A stretch of DNA of 42,388 nucleotides from an uncultured Bacillota bacterium (GTDB lineage Bacteria; Bacillota_I; Bacilli_A; RF39; UBA660). Positions 8,173 through 16,077 of this stretch are shown here, in pieces. Under the pieces are notes generated by a model. That model saw only the letters and a list, made by a program, of their open reading frames with translations, ran no database searches and was not told the DNA's origin. Position 1 is the stretch's first letter. Every line of letters begins with the position of its first letter. The stretch covers positions 1 to 42,388 of the forward strand of contig CAMODW010000006.1 in NCBI GenBank assembly GCA_946611635.1, written 5' to 3'. Position numbers and translations under genes: made by a program.

Positions 8173-8814
8173 TTATTTATTTTTCTTTTTAAAAAGTCTT
8201 TTTAATGATATTGACTTTTTTTCTTTAATTAGAATCTTTTTATTATGTAAATATTTTATTATATTTGTACAAATAGCTATAGTTGTAAAAGTCCATATTG
8301 CGTAATTTAATACTAATCCTATACTTAAACGAGAATATACTTCTAATTCATAATTATAGAATGATAAATCAGATACTTGGCATATATGACTAATACACAG
8401 TAAACTGTTAAATGATAAATATATTATTAATATTCCTGCTATAGATGATAATAGTAATATACTTATAATCATATATATAATATATGCTTTATAATTATTT
8501 TTATTAATTAACTTCTTTTTAAAACTACTAAGAACTGTAAATAGATATACAACGAAAGTTCCGATGTTAACTATTATAGTAATTATTGAAACGTAAATTG
8601 TATGATTAACTGTGTATGTAATAGCTTCTTTATAGGTTTCTATTATACGATTAGCACTATTTAAGTCAAAGATATTTTTTAGCCCCATTCTTAATAAAAT
8701 AAATATTACTAAAAAAATAAGAGTATAAATTATTAAATCAAAAGTTGAATTAATTAACAGATGCTTAATTTCTTTATTTTCTTTTTCTTTTTTTAGTTTG
8801 CTAAATATAATCAT
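8173..8814 (-). CDS. Four-span membrane protein of unknown function
   Basis: The 213-residue protein has four hydrophobic segments at roughly 22-47, 70-100, 108-135 and 162-188, and highly basic N- and C-terminal tails (LKKEKENKE at the start, KKKNK at the end). No catalytic motif or family was recognised. The start is supported by AGAGG eight bases upstream and by a promoter at 8839-8867. It is the first gene of a two-gene operon with the proline-repeat protein. Confidence 0.75.
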   Translation of the reverse strand: MIIFSKLKKEKENKEIKHLLINSTFDLIIYTLIFLVIFILLRMGLKNIFDLNSANRIIETYKEAITYTVNHTIYVSIITIIVNIGTFVVYLFTVLSSFKKKLINKNNYKAYIIYMIISILLLSSIAGILIIYLSFNSLLCISHICQVSDLSFYNYELEVYSRLSIGLVLNYAIWTFTTIAICTNIIKYLHNKKILIKEKKSISLKRLFKKKNK

Positions 8815-8838
8815 ACAACATACCTCTATTCTAATAAC

Positions 8839-8867
8839 AATATACCATATTTTATTTTTTCAGTAAA
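8839..8867 (-). promoter_or_regulatory. Promoter of the two-gene membrane-protein operon
   Basis: On the minus strand TTTACT (8862-8867) and TATATT (8839-8844) are separated by 17 bases. It lies immediately downstream of the ftsZ terminator, as expected for a new transcription unit. Confidence 0.6.
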
Positions 8868-8892
8868 GAAAAAAGACGATTAAAAATCGTCT
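8868..8892 (-). terminator. Intrinsic terminator of ftsA-ftsZ
   Basis: A perfect 8-bp stem (8874-8881 with 8885-8892) with an AAA/TTT loop is followed on the minus strand by a T run. The stem overlaps the ftsZ stop codon. Confidence 0.85.
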
Positions 8893-9935
8893 CTATTTCT
8901 TAAGAATGGTGGTATTTCTATATCTTTATCAATATCACTTCTTATATATGAGTTGTTATTAGGAAGTTCATCTGTAATACCTCCTACTTGTTCTTTATCA
9001 TCATCAAATCCTGTTGCAATTACTGTAACTATTACTTCGTCATTTAAGTTTTCATTAATTACAGCTCCGAAGATTGTATTTATATCTGTATTAGCAGCAT
9101 TTCTTACTACTTCAGCAGCATCTTCTGCTTCAAATAATGTTAGAGAGTTACCACCAGTAATATTTATAATAGCATCTGTTGCTCCATCAATAGTATTTTC
9201 TAGTAATGGTGATGCTACAGCTTGTTGAGCAGCTTCAATCGCTCTATTTTCTCCTTCACCTATACCAATACCAATAATAGCATTTCCTCTATTTTGCATT
9301 ACTGCTTTAACGTCGGCAAAGTCTAAGTTTACTAAACCAGATACTGCTATTAAATCTGATATTGATTGAACAGCACGTCTTAATACATTATCTACCTCTT
9401 TAAAAGCTTCAATGATAGGAGTTGATCTATCGATAATATCTCTTAATCTATCATTTGGAATAACGATAATTGTATCGACATGTTTTCTTAACTCAGCTAA
9501 ACCAACTTCAGCATTTTCCATTCTACGTCTTCCTTCAAATTTGAAAGGTTTTGTAACTATTGCTACTGTTAGAGCTCCTTGTTCTTGAGCTATTTCGGCA
9601 ATAATTGGAGCAGCTCCTGTTCCGGTACCTCCACCAAGTCCACATGTAACAAAGACCATATCTGCGCCTTTTAATACATCTTCTATTTCTTGTTTACTTT
9701 CTACTGCAGCTTCACGGCCAATTTCGGGATTACCACCAGCACCAAGGCCATCGGTTCCTAATTGGATTTTTGTTTCTGCTTTACTTACATTTAATACTTG
9801 TAAATCAGTGTTAGCAACTATGAAATCTACTCCACCAACTCCTGATTCAATCATACGATTTACGGCATTGCAACCTCCACCACCGGCACCGATGACTTTA
9901 ATTTTTGCTATTTGATCTCTTTCTAAACCGTGCAT
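8880..9935 (-). CDS. ftsZ: Cell division GTPase FtsZ
   Basis: FtsZ is the tubulin-like GTPase that forms the division ring. The 351-residue protein has [12 protein letters not shown] at about 18-29, the tubulin signature [10 protein letters not shown] near 105-114, and the T7 synergy loop NLDFADVK near 205 with the catalytic aspartates. A short Asp/Asn-rich linker leads to the C-terminal peptide IPPFLRNR, which binds FtsA and other partners. It follows ftsA by 18 bases with a strong Shine-Dalgarno (AAAGGAGG). Confidence 0.98.
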   Translation of the reverse strand: MHGLERDQIAKIKVIGAGGGGCNAVNRMIESGVGGVDFIVANTDLQVLNVSKAETKIQLGTDGLGAGGNPEIGREAAVESKQEIEDVLKGADMVFVTCGLGGGTGTGAAPIIAEIAQEQGALTVAIVTKPFKFEGRRRMENAEVGLAELRKHVDTIIVIPNDRLRDIIDRSTPIIEAFKEVDNVLRRAVQSISDLIAVSGLVNLDFADVKAVMQNRGNAIIGIGIGEGENRAIEAAQQAVASPLLENTIDGATDAIINITGGNSLTLFEAEDAAEVVRNAANTDINTIFGAVINENLNDEVIVTVIATGFDDDKEQVGGITDELPNNNSYIRSDIDKDIEIPPFLRNRDDF

Positions 9936-9953
9936 TTAACATCCTCCTTTAAT

Positions 9954-11192
9954 CTATCCGAAAAAATTTCTAAACAATTTTACGATAGAGGAATCGTTAT
10001 CTTCTTCATCAAGATCATATCCCCCTAATGCTTGTTGTTCTTCTATACTATATATAGAATAATCTTTATCTTTCAATCTAGATTTTTCATTATAATATTT
10101 AATTAAACCTACAGCTGCTCCGTATCTATTGTGTCTAACTCCTAATTCACTTACACGACCAACTATAACTTTATCTTTAAATATCTTATTTAGAATTAAT
10201 CTAAAATCTCTACATTCAGTTAATCCTCCTGTGATAATTATATAACTTATTTCTTTTTTTGTTAAGATATTTATTTGATTTTTGCATAAATTCAGTATTT
10301 CTTCAATGCGGCTTTGAATAATTTTTGATACTTCTAATTGATTTACTATTATTCTATCATTATATTTATCTATCACTTCTATGCTATTCTCTTCTTTAGC
10401 ATTCTTAGAATATGCAAGACCTAGGTTTTCTTTTATATCTCTTGCTGTCTTAGCATCTATTTTATAAATATACATTAAATCATTTTCGATATTTTTTGCA
10501 CCTACATTTAGACTTTCTGTGTTAGTAAGAATACCTTTATTAAATAAGGAAACTTCTGTCTTTTCATGACCAATATTTATAATTATACCAGAGTTATCTT
10601 TCATTTCATTTATTTTATATTCATAATAATCTCCGATTGCTGTAAGTGATATATCTAATACTTCTACACCTAGTCTTTCTAAGGTTTCTAATATTGGGTA
10701 TATATTACTCTGAGGAGCTGTAATTAGAATACCTCGAGCAGATAGAGTTTCTGACTCTAAACCTTTTGGATCTCTTACTTTTTTGCCATCAGATGTTGAA
10801 AAGCTTGTCGGCAAAAGGTTAATATATTCTCTTCCTTCTTTTATTTGACCACGTAAAGCTTCTTTAAATACTCTACTAATATCTGAACCTGTTACAACAT
10901 GTTTATCATTAGTAACTTCTATTTCTCCTGTAATAACTGAGAATTCTAAGTCTCTAGGAGGAACTGTTATTATAACTTGTTTAATTGGAATACCCATTAT
11001 ATCATCAGCTTTACTTATAGCTGTTTTTAAACATTCTTTAAATTCATTTTCATTTATGATAAGTCCATCTTCCATTCCTTGAACAGGTTCATATAGAGAT
11101 GCTAAAATATTAAGCTTGTTTCTAAACATTTCGCCTACTACTAGTTTTATACTATCTGTACCAATATCAATACTAGCCATTATTTTTCGCAC
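9954..11192 (-). CDS. ftsA: Cell division protein FtsA
   Basis: FtsA is the actin-like ATPase that tethers FtsZ to the membrane. The proposed 412-residue product starts at GTG 11190-11192, because AGGAGT lies six bases upstream and a strong promoter (11220-11248) lies just before it. The open frame runs 20 codons further to an ATG at 11252, but that would lie upstream of the promoter. Motifs: IDIGTDSIKLVVGE at about 8-21 (phosphate 1), the 1C domain around 85-165, INIGHEKTEV near 205 (phosphate 2), and IIITGG near 320. The C-terminus ends in IVKLFRNFFG, a short amphipathic membrane-targeting helix. Confidence 0.95.
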   Translation of the reverse strand: MRKIMASIDIGTDSIKLVVGEMFRNKLNILASLYEPVQGMEDGLIINENEFKECLKTAISKADDIMGIPIKQVIITVPPRDLEFSVITGEIEVTNDKHVVTGSDISRVFKEALRGQIKEGREYINLLPTSFSTSDGKKVRDPKGLESETLSARGILITAPQSNIYPILETLERLGVEVLDISLTAIGDYYEYKINEMKDNSGIIINIGHEKTEVSLFNKGILTNTESLNVGAKNIENDLMYIYKIDAKTARDIKENLGLAYSKNAKEENSIEVIDKYNDRIIVNQLEVSKIIQSRIEEILNLCKNQINILTKKEISYIIITGGLTECRDFRLILNKIFKDKVIVGRVSELGVRHNRYGAAVGLIKYYNEKSRLKDKDYSIYSIEEQQALGGYDLDEEDNDSSIVKLFRNFFG

Positions 11193-11219
11193 ACTATCAC
11201 TCCTATCATAACTATGATA

Positions 11220-11248
11220 ATTATACAAGATGTGAAGGGAAAAGTAAA
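11220..11248 (-). promoter_or_regulatory. Promoter of ftsA-ftsZ
   Basis: On the minus strand TTTACT (11243-11248) and TATAAT (11220-11225) are 17 bases apart. The predicted start site near 11212 leaves about 20 bases before the GTG of ftsA, and this fixes the start-codon choice. Confidence 0.75.
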
Positions 11249-11252
11249 CCAA

Positions 11253-11277
11253 AGAAAAAGCAAGTATTATTACTTAC
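11253..11277 (-). terminator. Intrinsic terminator of infC-rpmI-rplT
   Basis: A 7-bp stem with one wobble (11260-11266 with 11271-11277) and a 4-base loop is followed on the minus strand by TTTTTCTTT. It overlaps the rplT stop codon and sits just before the ftsA promoter. Confidence 0.72.
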
Positions 11278-11821
11278 TTAGTATATCAACTAATTCTGCT
11301 TTTTTCATAGTTGTATAGTTTTCAATTTTTTTCTTCTTAGCCATTTCTTTTAGCTCGGTAACTGTTAGTTTTGATAAATCTTGATTTTCTTTTTTTGCTG
11401 GAGCTTTTTCTGTTTTAGCTTCAGCTTTTGTTTCAGCTTTTACTTCAGCCTTCTTAGGAGCTTTACCTTCGTTAGCATCTTTAGCTATTTTTACTAATTC
11501 TGCAAAAGATGCAGCATTATCAATAGCTAATTCACTAAGCATTTTTCTATTTATTTCAATACCAGCTTTGTTTAAACCACTAATGAATTTAGAATAGCTA
11601 ATTTCGTTTTCACGACATGCTGCATTAATTCTAACAATCCATAATTTACGGAAGTTTCTTTTATTTGCCTTTCTATCTCTAAAAGCATATACTCCACTAT
11701 GGAATGTTTGTTCTTGAGCAGTCTTAAATAATCTATGTTTTGAACCAAAGTAACCTTTAGCTGCTTTTAATACTTTTCTTCTTCTATTTTTAGCGACATT
11801 TCCGCCTTTAACTCTTGCCAT
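11270..11821 (-). CDS. rplT: Ribosomal protein L20 with a C-terminal Rho_N/SAP-like extension
   Basis: Residues 1 to about 117 are a complete L20: basic N-terminal tail ([24 protein letters not shown]) split as [12 protein letters not shown] then [11 protein letters not shown], and the globular RNA-binding domain with [18 protein letters not shown]20 is an early 50S assembly protein and, in Firmicutes, represses its own operon through the leader RNA. This protein is 183 residues long against about 118 usually. The extra 65 residues are an Ala/Lys/Glu linker (about 125-147) and a 35-residue module ([16 protein letters not shown] then a KKAELVDIL end) that resembles the Rho N-terminal/SAP helix-extended-helix fold. 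The extension is in frame, without any disruption, so it looks genuine. Confidence 0.95.
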   Translation of the reverse strand: MARVKGGNVAKNRRRKVLKAAKGYFGSKHRLFKTAQEQTFHSGVYAFRDRKANKRNFRKLWIVRINAACRENEISYSKFISGLNKAGIEINRKMLSELAIDNAASFAELVKIAKDANEGKAPKKAEVKAETKAEAKTEKAPAKKENQDLSKLTVTELKEMAKKKKIENYTTMKKAELVDILSK

Positions 11822-11839
11822 ATGTTAATCACCTTTCTA

Positions 11840-12034
11840 TTAAATGAAATTTTTTAAACGTTTTGCATCAGATGTTGATAAAACGCCTTTATTTCTTCTT
11901 TTTCTAATTTGTTTTCCTGAATCACCAGCTGTTTGATGATTACCATTTGATTTTTTATAAGTTAAACTACCATTCTTTTTTACTTTAAATACTTTACTAG
12001 ATGCCTTATGTGTCTTTTGTTTACATTTTCCCAT
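11840..12034 (-). CDS. rpmI: Ribosomal protein L35
   Basis: The 64-residue basic protein has the L35 pattern: KQKTHKASSKVFKVKKNG at the N-terminus and RKRRNKGVLSTSDAKRLKNFI at the C-terminus, broken here only by normal variation. It is a component of the 50S subunit. It lies between infC and rplT with gaps of 18 bases each side, the standard order. Confidence 0.96.
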   Translation of the reverse strand: MGKCKQKTHKASSKVFKVKKNGSLTYKKSNGNHQTAGDSGKQIRKRRNKGVLSTSDAKRLKNFI

Positions 12035-12052
12035 ACTAATTCCTCTTTTCTT

Positions 12053-12577
12053 TTACTTTTTTGGTGCAAGTATCATAACCATTGTTCTACCATCTAATTT
12101 TGGTTGACTTTCAATAATAGAACATTCTTCTAGTTCTGAAGCAAAACGAAGCATTACATCTTTTCCTATTTCTGGATGAGACATTTGTCTTCCTTTAAAT
12201 TTTATAAACACTTTTATCTTATGACCTTTTACTAAATATTCACTAGCATTTTTCTTTCTAGTATTAAAGTCATGAATATCTATAGTTGGAGAAAGACGAT
12301 ATTCTTTTACTTCCTTATTACTTTCTCTTTGTTTCTTTTGAGCTTCTTTTTGTTTTTTTTGTTTTTCATAACGGTATTTGTTATAATCCATTATTTTACC
12401 AACAGGATTTGCAGCATTACCACTCATTAAAACTAAATCTAATCCAGCGTAATTTGCTAAAGTCAGTGCATCTTCTAACTTTTTAGTACCCATTTGTTCT
12501 CCATTTGGACCTATTACCATTAATTCTTGAACTTTAATTTCACCATTTATAGGCAATTCATTTTTATCCTTTGCTAT
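12053..12577 (-). CDS. infC: Translation initiation factor IF-3 with a probable AUA start
   Basis: IF-3 keeps the 30S subunit free and checks start-codon pairing. The N-domain (IGPNGEQMGTKKLEDAL) and C-domain (SPTIDIHDFNTRKKNA, VKVFIKFKGRQM-like segment, ILAPKK end) are present. The upstream GTG at 12590-12592 that opens the frame lies inside the Shine-Dalgarno GGAGG (12586-12590) and cannot be the start. ATA at 12575-12577 is 8 bases from the Shine-Dalgarno and gives IAKDKNELPING, matching the position of the AUU start in Bacillus infC; ATC at 12578-12580 is the alternative. Rare starts on infC are known to make its translation sensitive to IF-3 level. Confidence 0.93.
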   Translation of the reverse strand: MAKDKNELPINGEIKVQELMVIGPNGEQMGTKKLEDALTLANYAGLDLVLMSGNAANPVGKIMDYNKYRYEKQKKQKEAQKKQRESNKEVKEYRLSPTIDIHDFNTRKKNASEYLVKGHKIKVFIKFKGRQMSHPEIGKDVMLRFASELEECSIIESQPKLDGRTMVMILAPKK

Positions 12578-12724
12578 GATAAGCACCTCCACACAATCAA
12601 AAAGGGCGAATACCTAGTATCCACCCATTAAGTCTTAAATCAATAATATAATCTTAAGCCTTATACCTATCGTAACTTTCTACAATCAGGTGGATGTGGA
12701 TACATCGCTTTCTTTTTAATAACA
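12578..12724 (-). ncRNA. L20-type ribosomal leader RNA upstream of infC
   Basis: The roughly 147-base leader between the promoter and infC holds a terminator hairpin (12599-12626) and, upstream in the transcript, a segment at 12689-12703 reading GTATCCACATCCACC. Its GTATCCAC is exactly complementary to the left arm of the terminator (GTGGATAC). This is the antiterminator/terminator arrangement of Firmicutes L20 leaders, where L20 binding favours termination. The identification rests on position and complementarity; the full Rfam consensus was not checked. Confidence 0.8.
12599..12626 (-). terminator. Attenuator hairpin in the infC leader
   Basis: A 10-bp stem (12617-12626 with 12604-12613, two wobble pairs) with a TAG loop is followed on the minus strand by five Ts. 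It lies between the promoter and the infC Shine-Dalgarno, so it is a conditional terminator. Confidence 0.85.
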
Positions 12725-12730
12725 AGATAG

Positions 12731-12759
12731 ATTATAAACTATACTAATGATTTTGTCAA
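12731..12759 (-). promoter_or_regulatory. Consensus promoter of infC-rpmI-rplT
   Basis: Perfect TTGACA (12754-12759) and TATAAT (12731-12736) hexamers with a 17-base spacer on the minus strand. It lies 4 bases beyond the stop codon of the Hint-domain gene. Confidence 0.9.
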
Positions 12760-12763
12760 CAAT

Positions 12764-15034
12764 TTATTCTATTAATTCAAAATGCATTCCTGTCCATACT
12801 CTTATTTTAGTATTACCTTTATATATTTTGTTTTCAGATGTACTATACCACTTTCCTTCTGGTAATGTATAGTAATCTCCTTCTTTAACTAAGTAATCTT
12901 TTTTATTGCTTATTTTATCTTTGCTTGTAGTTACCATCCAATATCTCTTATTATCTTTCATTATTGGCTTTTTTATCATATTACTATTTACTATTAAGCC
13001 GCTAACATAGTCCCTAAAAGATTGAAGACTTCCTTGATCTTTAGCTATTAATACTCCTACTTCTTCTGCTCTAAATCCTTTAAATAGATAATAAGGTAAT
13101 ACATTTTTTACTTCTTCATAATCTACTTTTATTATATTTCTATTCTTTTCCCAAGTAATATCTTTATTAAACTTATATAAATTGCTTATATCAGTATAAC
13201 CATCTGTAGTTATAAAATCATTACTAATTATATTCCAATATCTAGTAGATGCTACAAAGTAGTATTTTACCTTTTTATTAATTTTTTCTATCTTAGTAAC
13301 CTTTACTTCTTTCAACTTATTATTATTTAATTTTAGAATTCTACTATTGATATGAAATTTTTCTTTATCATCAACACTAACAAATTCATTGTAATCTCTA
13401 CTAAAGAATGAGTGTGCACCTACTACTCCAATATTAGATCCATCATTAAAGTATATTTTAGTATAACTATTACTTACTTTTTCTTGTTCCATCCATATTG
13501 GATACTCTTTGGTAAGTTTTCCTGTTTCATAATTCCAAACCATTAATAAATCATCATATTTTATATCTTCAATATTTTTATATGTTTTATTTGCAAGGAA
13601 TATTTTAGTTCCCTCTATCAAGCAAACATTACCGGTTGTTGCTCCAGTAATATTTAAATCATCTGTAACATTATATACTGTTAAAGCTCCAGATCTATTG
13701 TTATAGTTATAATTATTACCATTTAAAGCCACTCCACCCATAGTAATTGTTAAGTTAGTAGGAAGATTCCTGTTGTTATTAGCAGTTATAGTTGTTGTAT
13801 AGTTTTGATTATAGATAGTAGTATAGTTACCATTTGGTCCTCCTTGAGTAATATTTATGGTTACTTTCATAATCCATCTATACTCATTGTTATTACTTTC
13901 ACTATAAGATGTTAAGCCACTGGTATCTTCTGCTATAACTTTAAATCTATATGTTTCATCTTCTAAATTAGTAATTATAGTACTTCTAACATCTGGTCCA
14001 ATAGTTTTAGTATCTACTAATGTATTATTCTTATATACTTCTATTTTAAAATTATGTATTCCAAAATCATCTGAGGCCTCAAAACTTACCAAAACTTCAC
14101 CTTGATTATTTTGCCTAGTTCCTATTACATTTGATACTATAGGAGGAGTTACATCTACTAAAGTAACATCTTTAGGTACTGTTAATTGAATCATTCCCAT
14201 ATTGATAGGTTCACCATTAACTGAAAGAAAGATATTTAGATTTTGTCTTTCAGAAGCAAATCTGGCTCCGTCTTTTATTTTTACATATATTGTTTTAGTA
14301 TCTTCGCTATTAGCATTAATTGTATAGGTAGGTAAGCTATTTCCATTTAAATCAACTAATTCAAAACTATTATTAGTAACTATTATATTATAGGTTTTAT
14401 TATCGGTATAAGTGTTAATAATTGTAGCTTCAATTGGGATGACACTATTATTAATAAGATTACCCGTCAAGTCTTTTGGTATACTACCAATTATATTTCC
14501 ATTTTTGGTTTCTTCTTCTAATATAAAATCTATTTCACTAGAAATATTAAAATTACCAGCATTATTTGGAACCATGTTTATCGTTAAGTAAAATGTTTTT
14601 GTTGATTTTGCAGGTATAACCTCATTTATTTCTATTCCTTCTGTAAAATATGATAATTCTACATCTTCGGCGTTTTGGATATTTAAATCAGTAGAAAAAT
14701 CACTTGATTTAAAGATGTAATCAAAGACAGAATCGTTATCTATAGTTACTTGATAGGTTGCATAATAAGTATCATTTAAACCTTCTTCTGTTCTCGGAAC
14801 ATAGAAGTTTAAATTAAAGGATATATTAGTATCTTCGATAATAGGATTTATAGGATTTTGTAAATTCTTATAATCCGTAAGAACAGCACTAGATATGGTT
14901 ATTTTACCATTTTTATAAAAAGTTGCATTACCATTTATATTAGTCTTAGAAATATAAGTTGCGTATCCTATTGACATACTAAAAAGAAGACAAAAGAATA
15001 CTATTGTTATTACTATTCTTCCTTTGTCTTTCAT
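12764..15034 (-). CDS. Large secreted protein with SipW-type signal and C-terminal Hint domain
   Basis: The 756-residue protein begins with a hydrophobic signal (about 7-27) ending SIGYATY, nearly the same as the TasA-like protein of the operon (SVGYATF), so it is probably a SipW-type peptidase substrate. Residues about 30-460 are beta-rich, with an Ig/fibronectin-like segment (SFEASDDFGIHNFKIEVY, near 315). From about 470 a Hint (hedgehog/intein) module appears: CLIEGTKIFLA, then VGAHSFFS with the block-B-type histidine, then STRYWNIISNDFITTDG near 600. A 145-residue C-terminal region of unknown fold follows. The intein-type terminal His-Asn is absent, so autocleavage may be altered. The start overlaps the upstream gene (TAATG). 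Confidence 0.82.
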   Translation of the reverse strand: MKDKGRIVITIVFFCLLFSMSIGYATYISKTNINGNATFYKNGKITISSAVLTDYKNLQNPINPIIEDTNISFNLNFYVPRTEEGLNDTYYATYQVTIDNDSVFDYIFKSSDFSTDLNIQNAEDVELSYFTEGIEINEVIPAKSTKTFYLTINMVPNNAGNFNISSEIDFILEEETKNGNIIGSIPKDLTGNLINNSVIPIEATIINTYTDNKTYNIIVTNNSFELVDLNGNSLPTYTINANSEDTKTIYVKIKDGARFASERQNLNIFLSVNGEPINMGMIQLTVPKDVTLVDVTPPIVSNVIGTRQNNQGEVLVSFEASDDFGIHNFKIEVYKNNTLVDTKTIGPDVRSTIITNLEDETYRFKVIAEDTSGLTSYSESNNNEYRWIMKVTINITQGGPNGNYTTIYNQNYTTTITANNNRNLPTNLTITMGGVALNGNNYNYNNRSGALTVYNVTDDLNITGATTGNVCLIEGTKIFLANKTYKNIEDIKYDDLLMVWNYETGKLTKEYPIWMEQEKVSNSYTKIYFNDGSNIGVVGAHSFFSRDYNEFVSVDDKEKFHINSRILKLNNNKLKEVKVTKIEKINKKVKYYFVASTRYWNIISNDFITTDGYTDISNLYKFNKDITWEKNRNIIKVDYEEVKNVLPYYLFKGFRAEEVGVLIAKDQGSLQSFRDYVSGLIVNSNMIKKPIMKDNKRYWMVTTSKDKISNKKDYLVKEGDYYTLPEGKWYSTSENKIYKGNTKIRVWTGMHFELIE

Positions 15035-16077
15035 TATTTTATTCTCCTTTTTCTTTTTTTATAAATAATATACTTCCATGCTATGTTATCACTAATTAAG
15101 AAGAAGGCACTTAAATCTTTTTCTTTGTAATAATTAATAGGTTTTCTTATTTCACTATGAGCATCAATTAGTTCGTCAAAGCTTTCAACTTTTATTACAT
15201 TATATCCTTCTAAATTAGGTAGTTCTTTTATATTAACAATAATACTATCATATGTTGATAATATTCTATCTACTTCTAAATCATATTTATAACTATTTTT
15301 ATATAGTCTTCTACTTCTTAATAAGGTTAGAGCTAAGAAAATAGATAATAGTAAACTAAAAATACCAATAATAGTTAGAATTGTATAAGTAATTCCTTTT
15401 TCTTTTACTTCTTTTTTTATTTCTTTTATATTATTCTTTGTATCACTTTCTATAGATGCTTCTATTGCTAATTCAGATAATGGTAATTTTAATAATAAAT
15501 TACTTTTTATTGGTGTTGATATATCCTTAGTTTTAACGTTACTTGATATGTCTAAATATACTTTTAAAACTCCTGTGGAAGAATTTAAACCTAGTGTTTT
15601 TTTAAATTCATTTAGAATAGCATTATATTTATTATAATCTACATTTATATGTTGGTTAATAGTATAACTAGGTTGTTTTTTTATAGATTTTAAGTTTTCT
15701 TCTACTAAGGTATACTCTTTAGTCCAATAATTACTTTTGGAAGTAGTATCACTCTTATTAGCTTCTATTTTAGCTATTATTTTATATTTATAATCAGCAT
15801 CTACTGTATCATTAAAACCTATATTGTAATCAAAATCAACTTCTATATGATCTATTAAACTAGTAATATATGTTTTTCCTGGTAACATATATTCATCATC
15901 AAAGAAATTGTTTTCTTTTAAATAAACTTTATAATCTATATTATTACTTTCTTGATATTTTAAACTTATTGTCTTTTTACTATTTAGTCCTATATTTAGG
16001 AATGTGATTCCGATAATTAGAAAAACTAAAAAGAAGATAAAAATAATTACTATTCTCTTGGCATATGATTCTTTCAT
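15034..16077 (-). CDS. DUF5305-like bitopic membrane protein
   Basis: The 347-residue protein has a transmembrane segment near 9-30, an extracytoplasmic domain of about 190 residues starting YKVYLKENNFFDDEYMLPGK (near 50-69), and a second transmembrane segment near 233-255 before a basic cytoplasmic tail of about 90 residues. The order and the YKVYL...YI.SLID.IEVDF.Y pattern match the DUF5305 family as I know it, found next to signal peptidases in bacteria and archaea. No catalytic motif is visible; a role in handling or assembling the exported proteins is a guess from context. It overlaps the signal-peptidase gene and the Hint-protein gene by one base each (TAATG), so all three are coupled. 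Confidence 0.75.
   Translation of the reverse strand: MKESYAKRIVIIFIFFLVFLIIGITFLNIGLNSKKTISLKYQESNNIDYKVYLKENNFFDDEYMLPGKTYITSLIDHIEVDFDYNIGFNDTVDADYKYKIIAKIEANKSDTTSKSNYWTKEYTLVEENLKSIKKQPSYTINQHINVDYNKYNAILNEFKKTLGLNSSTGVLKVYLDISSNVKTKDISTPIKSNLLLKLPLSELAIEASIESDTKNNIKEIKKEVKEKGITYTILTIIGIFSLLLSIFLALTLLRSRRLYKNSYKYDLEVDRILSTYDSIIVNIKELPNLEGYNVIKVESFDELIDAHSEIRKPINYYKEKDLSAFFLISDNIAWKYIIYKKRKRRIK

Noticed and set aside
12578-12592. GTG at 12590-12592 as infC start
   Set aside because: It lies within the GGAGG ribosome-binding site itself, which would leave the codon without an upstream signal.
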